Shown here in pieces: positions 7,719 through 15,273 of a stretch of DNA of 64,000 nucleotides (positions are counted from its first letter, which is position 1; every line of letters starts with the position of its first letter). A program made the translations under genes and the position numbers. Source of the DNA: Pedosphaera sp. (GTDB lineage Bacteria > Verrucomicrobiota > Verrucomicrobiia > Limisphaerales > JADLHS01); assembly GCA_009695195.1 (NCBI GenBank), contig SIBJ01000003.1, positions 1 to 64,000 on the forward strand, in the 5' to 3' direction. The notes under the pieces are model-generated. The model was not told the origin of the DNA. It did no database searches and saw only the letters and a program-made list of their open reading frames with translations.

Positions 7719-8360
7719 AAAAACATTTTGCTTTGTGGACTATTGAGTTTAGGCGTGATTGTCCGCGCCGATGAGGCGGCGAAGCCGCTGTACGAAAACA
7801 ACTTTGAAAAGGCCGACGTGGGCAAACTGCCGGACGAACTGATGGTGCTCGGCGGTGAGTTCACGGTGAAGAGTGACGGCACGAACAAGTTCGTCGAACT
7901 GCCGGGCGCGCCGCTGGACAGTTTCGGTTTGCAGTTCGGTCCGGTGGAAAAAGAAAACGTCGCGGTGAGCGCGCGGATTTTCGGCACGGTGAAGGGCCGG
8001 CGCGCGCCGACGTTTGGCGTTGGACTGGGCGGTGTGGGCGGTTGGAAGTTGCAGGTTTCGCCGGGGAAAAAAACTTTGGAACTGTTGAAAGATCAGGAGG
8101 CCAAGGCGAGCGCGGTATTCGAGTGGAGGAGCGGCGGTTGGACGCAGTTGCGATTGCAGATCCGCAAACTCAAAGACGGAGAATGGAAGATCGAGGGCAA
8201 GGCGTGGCCGCAAAGTGAAGCCGAGCCGAAGGAGTGGATGATTTCAGCGGAGGAAAAAGAGGAACCCATCGCCGGCAAGGCGTCGGCGCTGGCGAGTCCG
8301 TATGCGGGGACGGCGATCGGGTTTGATGATCTGGTGGTGGAGCGGGTTTCTGGAAAGTAG
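7716..8360 (+). CDS. secreted protein with a possible concanavalin-like (DUF1080-like) fold
   Basis: From the ATG at 7716 (MKNILLCGLLSLGVIVRA) this is a 214-residue protein with a clear signal peptide, hence periplasmic or secreted. The body (YENNFEKADVGKLPDELMVLGGEFTVK ... AVSARIFG ... GWTQLRLQIRKLKDGEWKIEGKAWP) has the beta-rich pattern of laminin-G or 3-keto-disaccharide hydrolase-like domains, where an 'LxNDFEsgx' opening and an 'fxvSaki' strand recur. No catalytic residues can be assigned. It lies close behind the permease and may be cotranscribed with it. The assignment to the fold is by pattern only. Confidence 0.75.
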   Translation: MKNILLCGLLSLGVIVRADEAAKPLYENNFEKADVGKLPDELMVLGGEFTVKSDGTNKFVELPGAPLDSFGLQFGPVEKENVAVSARIFGTVKGRRAPTFGVGLGGVGGWKLQVSPGKKTLELLKDQEAKASAVFEWRSGGWTQLRLQIRKLKDGEWKIEGKAWPQSEAEPKEWMISAEEKEEPIAGKASALASPYAGTAIGFDDLVVERVSGK

Positions 8361-8361
8361 C

Positions 8362-8426
8362 CGTGTTGCGTGTTGCGTGTTGCGTCAAGCATTGAACGGA
8401 CGTCCCCTGCCACTTGACGCAACACG
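8362..8426. repeat. 'gtgttgc' word inverted repeat
   Basis: Tandem cgtgttgcgtgttgcgtg words (8362-8389) face cttgacgcaacacg (8413-8426). It lies between the secreted protein and metF, ending about 45 nt before the metF ATG. Confidence 0.65.
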
Positions 8427-8471
8427 TCTTCGCTTGGTTTTTCCCGCGCGTTCCGCATAATCCGCCACCAC

Positions 8472-9359
8472 ATGCAATTCATCGGTGACATCTACGCCGC
8501 GAAACGATTGTTGAAACGACCGGTCATTTCGCTGGAATTTTTTCCGCCGAAGACCGACGAGGGCGACAAGGCCCTGCTGGAAAAACACATTCCCGCGCTG
8601 ATGCAGACGCGTCCGGACTTTTGTTCCGTCACCTACGGCGCCGGCGGCAGCACGCGGGAGAAGACGTTGATGATCGTGGACCGCATCCAGCGCGAACACA
8701 AACTCACCGCGCTCGCGCACCTCACCTGCGTCAACCATACGCGCGAACAGGTCGGCGAATTGTTGCGAAAGATCAAGGACATCGGCTGCAAAAACATTCT
8801 CGCGCTCCGCGGCGATCCGCCTCCGGGCAGCGAATTTCAGATGACACCGGGCGGTTTTGAATATTCGTCACAGCTCGTGAAATTCATCCGGGAGCAAAAA
8901 GATTTTGGCATCGGTGTCGCCGGTTTCCCCGAGGGCCATGTCGCGTGCCAGGAAGGCAAACTCGCCGACTGGCAGCACTTGAAGGAGAAGGTCGCAGCCG
9001 GCGCGGATTTCGTCATCACGCAATTGTTTTTTGACAACGCGGATTATTTTGAGTTCCGCGATCACCTCACCACCAAGCTGGGCGTGAATGTGCCGCTCGT
9101 GCCCGGCGTCATCGCCATCGTCAGTGCGGCGGGCATCCGGAAATTCACGCAGCTCTGCGGCGCGAAGATCCCGCCGGCGCTTGGCGCGCGGCTGGACGCC
9201 ATCGGCGCGGACGACGCGGCGGCGGCGGAGTTCGGCATCGAATACGCCACCCAACAGTGCGACGCGTTGCTCAAGGCCGGCGCGCCGGGATTGCATTTCT
9301 ACACGCTGAACAAGGCAGCCTCGACGGTGCGCGTCCTGAAGAACCTCGGTCTGGCCTGA
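8472..9359 (+). CDS. metF: methylenetetrahydrofolate reductase
   Basis: A 295-residue flavoprotein that reduces 5,10-methylenetetrahydrofolate to 5-methyltetrahydrofolate for methionine synthesis in the cytosol. Family hallmarks are VISLEFFPPKTDEGD at the N-terminus, SVTYGAGGS, THLTCVNHT-like AHLTCVNHTREQ, NILALRGDPP, GVAGFPEGH, ITQLFFDNADYF and the C-terminal GLHFYTLNKA. Length is typical for the bacterial enzyme. The ATG at 8472 is well placed before EFFPPK. I looked for a SAM-type riboswitch in the 110-nt gap upstream and saw only the 'gtgttgc' repeat. No other methionine gene is adjacent. Confidence 0.96.
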   Translation: MQFIGDIYAAKRLLKRPVISLEFFPPKTDEGDKALLEKHIPALMQTRPDFCSVTYGAGGSTREKTLMIVDRIQREHKLTALAHLTCVNHTREQVGELLRKIKDIGCKNILALRGDPPPGSEFQMTPGGFEYSSQLVKFIREQKDFGIGVAGFPEGHVACQEGKLADWQHLKEKVAAGADFVITQLFFDNADYFEFRDHLTTKLGVNVPLVPGVIAIVSAAGIRKFTQLCGAKIPPALGARLDAIGADDAAAAEFGIEYATQQCDALLKAGAPGLHFYTLNKAASTVRVLKNLGLA

Positions 9360-9405
9360 AAAGTTGCGCGCGGCTCGTTAGTCGGGCAACTTGCCTCTAA
9401 TCGTT

Positions 9406-12147
9406 GTGAAAATCCGTTGTGCCCCCGCCATCTTGTCCCTGCTCACGCTCGCACTCCGTTCCCTCGCGACCACGAACATCGTCGAGTCCGATATCTGCGT
9501 TTACGGCGGAACTTCCGGCGGCGTTTCCGCGGCGGTCGCGGCGGCTCGGCTCGGCAAATCCGTGGTTCTCCTCTCGCTCAACAATCACGTCGGCGGCATG
9601 ACCGCCAGCGGCCTCGGCGTCACGGACATCGGCCCCGGCAATGATACGAGTTACGTCTGCGGGATTGCGCGCGAGTTCTACAAACGCGTCGGCACCAACT
9701 ACAGCTCGACGAATCTCGTCATCTGGTTCGAGCCGCACGTGGCGGAAAATGTTTTCCAACAAATGCTCGCCGGCGCGGCGGTAAATGTTTATTCCAACCG
9801 CCTGCTCGCCGCCGCCACGATGGTGAGCAATCGAATCACGCAAATCACGATGCAGGACGGCTCAGTGTTTCGCGCGAAGCAGTTCATTGACACGACCTAC
9901 GAAGGCGATTTGATGGCGGCGGCGGGCGCGACGTTCACGTGGGGGCGCGAGGGCACTAATGTTTACAACGAATCGCTCGCGGGCATCCGCGGGCTGGGCG
10001 GCAGTTACAGTTACGACCCGTACGTCACGCCGGGAAATCCCGCGAGCGGATTGCTGCCGCTCGTGCAGACCAACACCAGCGGCAATGTCGGCGACGGCGA
10101 CAAGCGGCTGCAGACTTACAACTTCCGTCTCTGCCTGACGCAAAACGCGACGAACAAGATCGCCATCATCGCACCGACGAATTATTCCGAGGCGAACTAT
10201 GAACTCGTCCGCCGCTACATCACGAATCGCGTCGCGGTGAACGGCAGCGTCTCGCTCGCCAACGTCATTGACATCCAGACCATCATCCCGAACGGCAAGA
10301 CCGATATCAACGCGCGCGACGAACTCTCGACCGATTACATCGGCTACAATCACACCTGGGCCACGAACTCTTACGCCGGGCGCGAACAGCTCCGCGCGGC
10401 GCACGAGAATTACATCCGGGGCCTGCTTTATTTTTACGCCACGAGCACGAACGTGCCCGCGAACCTGAACGCCGACGCGCAATCGTGGGGGCTGGCGAAG
10501 GATGAGTTCACCGACACCGGCGGCTGGCCGTGGCAGATTTACGTGCGTGAGGCGCGGCGCATGGTCAGCGATTACGTGATGACCCAATCGAACGCGGAGG
10601 CGCGCGTCACAGCGCCGGATTCGATCTGCCTCGCGCGTTACAACATTGATTCACACGGCGTGCAGCGGCTGGCGTCGGGCAACAACGCGCGTTGGGAAGG
10701 CAGCATCGGCGGGACTCCGCCGTATCCGTATCCGATCAGCTACCGCGCGATCATCCCGCGCACCGGCGAATGCCAGAATGTTTTTTGCACCTTCGCGCTA
10801 TCGGCGAGCCATGTGGCGTTCGCGTCGTGCCGGATGGAGCCGGTGTTCATGATGACGAGCCAGGCGGCAGGCACGGCGGCGGCGTTCGCGATTGACGACC
10901 ACATTCCCGCGCAGCAACTCAACTACGCGAAACTCTCGGCGCAGTTGCGCGCGGACGGACAGTTGCTCGACTGGGCCGCCGCCACTTCGGCGACGAACGG
11001 CTACATTCTCGATCAAAGCGGATCGGGCACGGCGAACTCCGGCGGCTGGACTGCCGGCGCGAATGCCGGCGGGTGGAATGGCGATTACTGGCACGACAAC
11101 GCGACCAGCAAAGGCACGCGGTGGGTCAGCTACACGCCGACGCTGCCGACGAATGGGACTTACGAAGTTTATGCGTGGTGGGTTGAGTCTTCGAACCGCG
11201 CCACGAACACGCCGATTGATATTGTTCACGTCGCCGGCACGAACCGTGTGCTGGTGAATCAAAAAATCGCCAGCGGCGGCTGGTTCAAACTGCTCACGAC
11301 CAACTTCAACGCCGGCACGAGCGGAAAAGTTTTTGTCCGCAACGACAACACGGCGGTCGGGACGTACTGCATCGCCGACGGCATCCGCTTTCAACCCATC
11401 GGCGGCGCGGTCATTTTGCCGCCGCCAACCATCGAAATTGTCGCCAGCGATGCGGTGGCGAATGAGTTCACCGCGAACCAGGCGCGCTTCGCCATCGTGC
11501 GCAGCGGCGACACGAACGCGGCGGTGACGGTGAATTATTCCGTGACGGGGACGGCGACGGCGGCCGTGGATTACGCCGCGCTGCCGGCCAGCGTCGCGCT
11601 CACGGGCGGCGTGATGACGGCGAACATTTTTCTCACGCCCATCGCGGACAATCTCGTCGAGGGCGACGAAACGGTGACGCTCACACTGCAACCGTCCGCG
11701 AGTTACACCCTCACGTCCGTCAGCAACGCGACCGCCGTCATCAAAGACCGGCCCGTGGACGACTGGCGCAAGGCGAATTTCACCGCGCCCGAACTCGCGG
11801 ACGCGACAATCAGCGGGGACCTCGCCGACCCGGACTACGACGGATTGGCGAATTTGATGGAACATGCGCTTGGCTCGAATCCGAAGACCGCGGACGTGAA
11901 TTTTTTTTTGCCGCGCGTGACGGGTGGTTTTTTCACGCTGACCTACACACGGTCGAAATCGGCCATTGATGTATCGCTCGTCGTGGAGCAATCAACCGAC
12001 CTCGTCACCTGGCAAAACGGCCCGGCGGTAATTGAAGAACTCGATTTCGTGGACGAGGGCGCGATTCAACGCGTCACCGTCCGCCTCGCTGCGCCCGTGA
12101 GCGCCGGGGAAAAGTCCTTCGTTCGCCTGAAAGTTTCCCAGCTGTGA
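9406..12147 (+). CDS. secreted FAD-dependent oxidoreductase with golvesin-like and Calx-beta domains
   Basis: A protein of about 913 residues. The GTG at 9406 gives a short signal peptide (VKIRCAPAILSLLTLAL), and a TTG at 9391 is an alternative. Residues about 25-530 are an FAD-dependent oxidoreductase of the PF12831 type: the nucleotide-binding CVYGGTSGGVSAAVAAARLGKSVV, then MTASGLGVTDIG and a C-terminal MMTSQAAGTAAAFAI. Residues about 540-680 form a golvesin-C-like beta domain (GGWNGDYWHDN ... YEVYAWW), and a Calx-beta domain follows with EGDETVTLTL. The tail has a VEQSTDLVTWQ motif typical of verrucomicrobial secreted proteins. The substrate is unknown, and a role in polysaccharide or organic-matter attack is inferred. 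Confidence 0.88.
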   Translation: MKIRCAPAILSLLTLALRSLATTNIVESDICVYGGTSGGVSAAVAAARLGKSVVLLSLNNHVGGMTASGLGVTDIGPGNDTSYVCGIAREFYKRVGTNYSSTNLVIWFEPHVAENVFQQMLAGAAVNVYSNRLLAAATMVSNRITQITMQDGSVFRAKQFIDTTYEGDLMAAAGATFTWGREGTNVYNESLAGIRGLGGSYSYDPYVTPGNPASGLLPLVQTNTSGNVGDGDKRLQTYNFRLCLTQNATNKIAIIAPTNYSEANYELVRRYITNRVAVNGSVSLANVIDIQTIIPNGKTDINARDELSTDYIGYNHTWATNSYAGREQLRAAHENYIRGLLYFYATSTNVPANLNADAQSWGLAKDEFTDTGGWPWQIYVREARRMVSDYVMTQSNAEARVTAPDSICLARYNIDSHGVQRLASGNNARWEGSIGGTPPYPYPISYRAIIPRTGECQNVFCTFALSASHVAFASCRMEPVFMMTSQAAGTAAAFAIDDHIPAQQLNYAKLSAQLRADGQLLDWAAATSATNGYILDQSGSGTANSGGWTAGANAGGWNGDYWHDNATSKGTRWVSYTPTLPTNGTYEVYAWWVESSNRATNTPIDIVHVAGTNRVLVNQKIASGGWFKLLTTNFNAGTSGKVFVRNDNTAVGTYCIADGIRFQPIGGAVILPPPTIEIVASDAVANEFTANQARFAIVRSGDTNAAVTVNYSVTGTATAAVDYAALPASVALTGGVMTANIFLTPIADNLVEGDETVTLTLQPSASYTLTSVSNATAVIKDRPVDDWRKANFTAPELADATISGDLADPDYDGLANLMEHALGSNPKTADVNFFLPRVTGGFFTLTYTRSKSAIDVSLVVEQSTDLVTWQNGPAVIEELDFVDEGAIQRVTVRLAAPVSAGEKSFVRLKVSQL

Positions 12148-12219
12148 CCACCCGGCGGCGCGCCTCTTCCCAAAACATATTTTTTTGCGCTGCCCGCGCG
12201 GGTGCCGCATACTTGCGGC

Positions 12220-12912
12220 ATGAAGAAAATATTTTCGCTGCTCGTTTCGTTGTGCCTGACCCTGCCGGTCCTGGCCGGGGACAAGGCTCAATTGGATAAT
12301 CAACTGCGCAAGCTGACCGCGAAGTTCGAGGCCATGCAGGCCAAGCCGGACAAGGCGATTCCCGCCGAGACGTTGCGCAAAGCTCAAGGCGTCGTGCTGC
12401 TCGACCGCACGAAGGCGGGATTTATTTTTGCGTTTCAAGGTGGTGGCGGCGTGGCGATGGTGCGCGACGCGAAGTCATCGAATTGGGGGCCGGCCGCGTT
12501 TCTCACCGCCACGGAGGCGAGCCTCGGTTTTCAAGTCGGCGGCCAGCAATCGTTCATCGTCATCCTGCTGATGAACACCAACGCCACGCGCCTGTTGACC
12601 GATGGCGACATCGAATTCGGCGGCGAAGCGCGCGGCACGGCTGGAAACTCCACCGCCGGGGCCGAGGGCGTGGTGAAGCCCGTGCCGTCCGTCCTCGTTT
12701 ACGACGACCGCAAGGGGCTTTACGGCGGCGCGGCGCTCAAAGGCGGCGCCATTTCCCCGGACGATGACGCCAACACGGTTTATTACGGCCAATACGCCCC
12801 GCTCAAAGACATCCTCCACGACAAAAAATTCAAACCCTCCGACGTCACCAAAGAGTTGATCGGAAAAATTGAGCAGGCCGCAAATAGAACGGGTGACGGA
12901 CTGAACCGGTGA
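12220..12912 (+). CDS. SYLF (Ysc84-like) lipid-binding domain protein
   Basis: From the ATG at 12220 (MKKIFSLLVSLCLTLPVLAG) this is a 230-residue exported protein. The mature part starts with a helix that contains the AIPAETLRKAQGVVLLD element and continues GFIFAFQGGGGVAMVRD ... WGPAAFLTATEASLGFQVGGQQS, the signature of SYLF domains, which bind phosphoinositides in eukaryotes and are periplasmic and of unclear role in bacteria. Length fits single-domain bacterial members. An upstream in-frame start at 12202 would spoil the signal peptide. No operon partner is obvious, since the next genes are remnants. Confidence 0.88.
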   Translation: MKKIFSLLVSLCLTLPVLAGDKAQLDNQLRKLTAKFEAMQAKPDKAIPAETLRKAQGVVLLDRTKAGFIFAFQGGGGVAMVRDAKSSNWGPAAFLTATEASLGFQVGGQQSFIVILLMNTNATRLLTDGDIEFGGEARGTAGNSTAGAEGVVKPVPSVLVYDDRKGLYGGAALKGGAISPDDDANTVYYGQYAPLKDILHDKKFKPSDVTKELIGKIEQAANRTGDGLNR

Positions 12913-13143
12913 AAGTTTTCGCTGGCGTCCACTGTGGGGCACATGAAGGGCCAATGGAAATCGCGCGTGGTGCTGCTGCCGGTTTTGGTCGCGCTGGTTT
13001 GCATTGCGGCCTTCGCGCTCGGTGAAGTTACCTCCGTGGTGCGGAATCCCGGCCAAACCGTGCCGTCAAAGAAGGGGCGTGAGGTCCGACAATCGTTGGC
13101 GGGGGTTCGGGGGCGATTGTTGCTGCGAGTTGTTGTCAGAGAA

Positions 13144-13215
13144 ACCAACGTCGCTTACCATGTCGTCACGGCATACAAAACGAGCAAAGTTTCAAAATAC
13201 TGGATCCCGCCATGA
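13144..13215 (+). pseudogene. C-terminal remnant of a DUF4258-type gene
   Basis: The last 23 codons of the open frame 12934-13215 read NVAYHVVTAYKTSKVSKYW and a stop, which resembles the C-terminus of DUF4258 proteins. It is followed with a 4-nt overlap by a DUF2283 gene, the usual neighbour. The codons before 13144 do not look like DUF4258 and appear to be unrelated sequence joined in frame. I read this as a decayed partner of which only the 3' end survives. Confidence 0.5.
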
Positions 13216-13412
13216 AGATCATTTACGACAAAGAATCCGATACGCTCTCGATCATCCTGCGCGCCGGCAAGGTGGCCGAGAGTGACGAAGTGCGCGAGGG
13301 ACTGATCTTCGACTACGACGAGAGCGGGCGCATTCTTTCACTGGAACTGTTGGACGCCTCCGAGCAGGTGAAGCAGCCGCGGGCCGTGGAGTTCGCTTTG
13401 GCCGGGGATTGA
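13212..13412 (+). CDS. DUF2283 family small protein
   Basis: A 66-residue protein with the DUF2283 pattern: MKIIYDKESDTLSIIL at the start, an EVREGLIFDYDESGRILSLELLDAS core, and a short tail. DUF2283 proteins often follow DUF4258 genes in pairs resembling toxin-antitoxin loci, but the function is not established. Here the upstream DUF4258 gene survives only as a 3' remnant, so this is an orphan. The start ATG overlaps the remnant's stop (ATGA), and the 3' end overlaps the TTG start of the radical SAM gene. Confidence 0.85.
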   Translation: MKIIYDKESDTLSIILRAGKVAESDEVREGLIFDYDESGRILSLELLDASEQVKQPRAVEFALAGD

Positions 13413-14596
13413 TCCTCGCGGACAAAGAAAGCTTGCCGCTGAGAATTGCGGCGGTGCAAGCTGTGAGCGTGGCAACCCTGCAAAACACGGCCAAACGGCT
13501 TAAACCCAAGCAGCGCTTCAATTGGGTGGTCAGTGACATTTATCGGAAGCTCCTCGTCTGGAAACTGGAGTGGCAGGCGAAATTTTCCGGGCGTGGCTAC
13601 TACTGCGGCGCGTTGCACGGCGAGTCGGATTACAACCTCACCATCAACTCGGATCGCACCGTCTCGTGCAACTGCCAGGATTACGATGGCTCGGGGCACA
13701 TGGGCGATCTGCGGAAGAATTCATTCGAGGATATTTACTTCGGCCCGGTGGCGCAGAAACTTCGTGACGATCTCGCCAAAGGCAAGATGCCCATCCCGAC
13801 CTGCGCGCGGTGTGGCGATTTGAAACGGCTGGCGCGCGGGGCGAAACCGCCGGAGACGAAGCTGCCGCATCGCGGGATGCTTTTGGAGAACACGGTGCGG
13901 TGCAACGTGGATTGCACGGGCTGCGCGCGGGAGACGGCGGCGGGTTTGCGCGCGGACAAACAGTTGCAGATGTCGCTCGCGGACATGGAGAAGATGGGCG
14001 ACATGATGAGCCGGCTCGGGATGAAACAAATTTTTTATCTGAACCTTGGTGAGCCGTTTCTCTCGCCGACCATCGGGCAGGAACTGCCGATGTTGCGGAA
14101 GAAAAATCCGGGCTGCCGCATCGTGACTTCAACGAATGGCATTTTGTTGAACACCGACGCCAAGCGCGAGGCGGCGTTGAACTTCAGCCACATCTTTTTC
14201 TCCGTGCACGGCATCACCGATGAGATGTCGGAGAAATACATGCACCGCGGGAATTTCGAGAAGGCTTACGAGGCGATGAAACTGATGGCGGAGTTCCGCA
14301 ACGCGCGCGGGCTGACGGAGCCGATCCTGGAATGGAAATATCTCCTCTTCAACTGGAACGACCACCCGCGGCACCTCGAGCGCGCGATCGAAATGGCCCG
14401 CGCGGCGAAGCTGGATTTCATTTCGTTCTGGCCGACGAACAATCCGTTCTACGGCATCTCGTGGCGCTGGCGGTTGGGGATGTTGAACCGCTTTGGCGTG
14501 AAGAGCTGGAAGGGACGCGAGGTGGATTTGCGTCCCGAGGGCCGGCGGGGCACGCCGACGCATCCGTTTCTGGCGGAAGCAGTGGCGGCGGCGTGA
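13409..14596 (+). CDS. radical SAM protein with an N-terminal SPASM-like region
   Basis: A 395-residue iron-sulfur enzyme. The radical SAM cluster motif CNVDCTGC (CxxxCxxC) lies near residue 165, followed by a YLNLGEPFLSP element matching the family 'GGEP' loop and SSTNG-like TSTNGILL. Unusually, a SPASM-like cysteine set (YYCGALHG, SCNCQDYDG, CARCGD) precedes the core instead of following it. The TTG at 13409 overlaps the DUF2283 stop, and a GTG at 13463 is an alternative. Such proteins modify peptides or carbohydrates. No precursor peptide is visible nearby, so the substrate is open. Confidence 0.82.
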   Translation: MILADKESLPLRIAAVQAVSVATLQNTAKRLKPKQRFNWVVSDIYRKLLVWKLEWQAKFSGRGYYCGALHGESDYNLTINSDRTVSCNCQDYDGSGHMGDLRKNSFEDIYFGPVAQKLRDDLAKGKMPIPTCARCGDLKRLARGAKPPETKLPHRGMLLENTVRCNVDCTGCARETAAGLRADKQLQMSLADMEKMGDMMSRLGMKQIFYLNLGEPFLSPTIGQELPMLRKKNPGCRIVTSTNGILLNTDAKREAALNFSHIFFSVHGITDEMSEKYMHRGNFEKAYEAMKLMAEFRNARGLTEPILEWKYLLFNWNDHPRHLERAIEMARAAKLDFISFWPTNNPFYGISWRWRLGMLNRFGVKSWKGREVDLRPEGRRGTPTHPFLAEAVAAA

Positions 14597-14721
14597 GGTG
14601 TGGTTGATGAGACCAATGTGGCGAATGGGACTAATGCGCGCCGTGGAACAAACTTTTGCGCCGGGCTGCCTGAACAAAATTCTTTTTTGCCCGCGCCGCT
14701 TCGTGTTGAATCCCGCCTTGC

Positions 14722-15063
14722 ATGAGCCAGACGCATCCCTTGACGACGACGACGTTTGAATTGCCCGGGTATCGCGTGGTCAAATCGTTCGGCGTGGTGC
14801 GCGGGATCGTGGTGCGGTCGCGTTCGATCATTGGCAACTTCGGCGCGAGCATCCAGGCGGTGTTCGGCGGGAACATCTCGTTGTACACCGAACTGTGCGA
14901 GCGGACGCGCGAGGAGGCGTTCAGCCAGATGCTGACGCACGCCGGCCAGCTCGGGGCGAACGCCATCGTCGGCGTGCGGTATGACGCGACGGAAATCGCG
15001 CAGGGCATCACGGAAGTTTTGTGCTACGGAACGGCGGTGGCGGTGGAGGCGGAGAGAAGTTGA
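14722..15063 (+). CDS. YbjQ/UPF0145 family protein
   Basis: A 113-residue protein of the YbjQ (UPF0145, DUF74) family. Signature parts are [22 protein letters not shown], the central [13 protein letters not shown] segment, and the [13 protein letters not shown] strand that is almost invariant. The family forms pentameric rings resembling dodecin or heavy-metal-binding folds and has no proven function. Length is normal. The gene is isolated between a 125-nt gap and a repeat. Confidence 0.9.
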   Translation: MSQTHPLTTTTFELPGYRVVKSFGVVRGIVVRSRSIIGNFGASIQAVFGGNISLYTELCERTREEAFSQMLTHAGQLGANAIVGVRYDATEIAQGITEVLCYGTAVAVEAERS

Positions 15064-15075
15064 GAGCGAGACCGA

Positions 15076-15131
15076 GTTGAGAGTTGAGCGGAAGCCCACG
15101 GCGGGAATCCGCTCAACTTTCAACTCTCAAC
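15076..15131. repeat. 'gttgaga' word inverted repeat
   Basis: The segment gttgagagttgagcgga and its complement tccgctcaactttcaactctcaac face each other across about 15 nt. It fills the gap before the yebC relic. A related in-frame word repeat lies in the amidohydrolase gene at 33093-33152. Confidence 0.65.
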
Positions 15132-15144
15132 GAACAACTGACGC

Positions 15145-15273
15145 ATGGCTGGTCACAGCAAATGGGCGAACGTCAAGCATGGCAAAGGTGTGATTGACGC
15201 GAAGCACGGGAAGTTTTTTTCCGCGTGGGGCCATGACATCACGCGCGCGACGAAGTGGCGCGCGGCGATATGA
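15145..15273 (+). pseudogene. truncated yebC (PmpR-type regulator) relic
   Basis: A 42-codon ORF begins [18 protein letters not shown], which is the near-invariant N-terminus of YebC/TACO1 family proteins, continues AKHGKFF and then degenerates after a run of seven T. The normal protein is about 240 residues, so over 80 percent is missing. Its TGA overlaps the ATG of the MMPL gene, so the relic may now act only as a coupled upstream ORF. An intact yebC is expected elsewhere in the genome but cannot be seen here. Confidence 0.8.

Noticed and set aside
8361-8471. Gap before metF checked for a SAM or cobalamin riboswitch
   Set aside because: Only a word palindrome is present, and no conserved riboswitch core was seen.
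12912-12962. Similarity of 'ggcgtccac...gtgg' words at 12925 and 47913 as a repeat family
   Set aside because: Only short words agree and the order diverges, so it is not supportable as a repeat from two copies.
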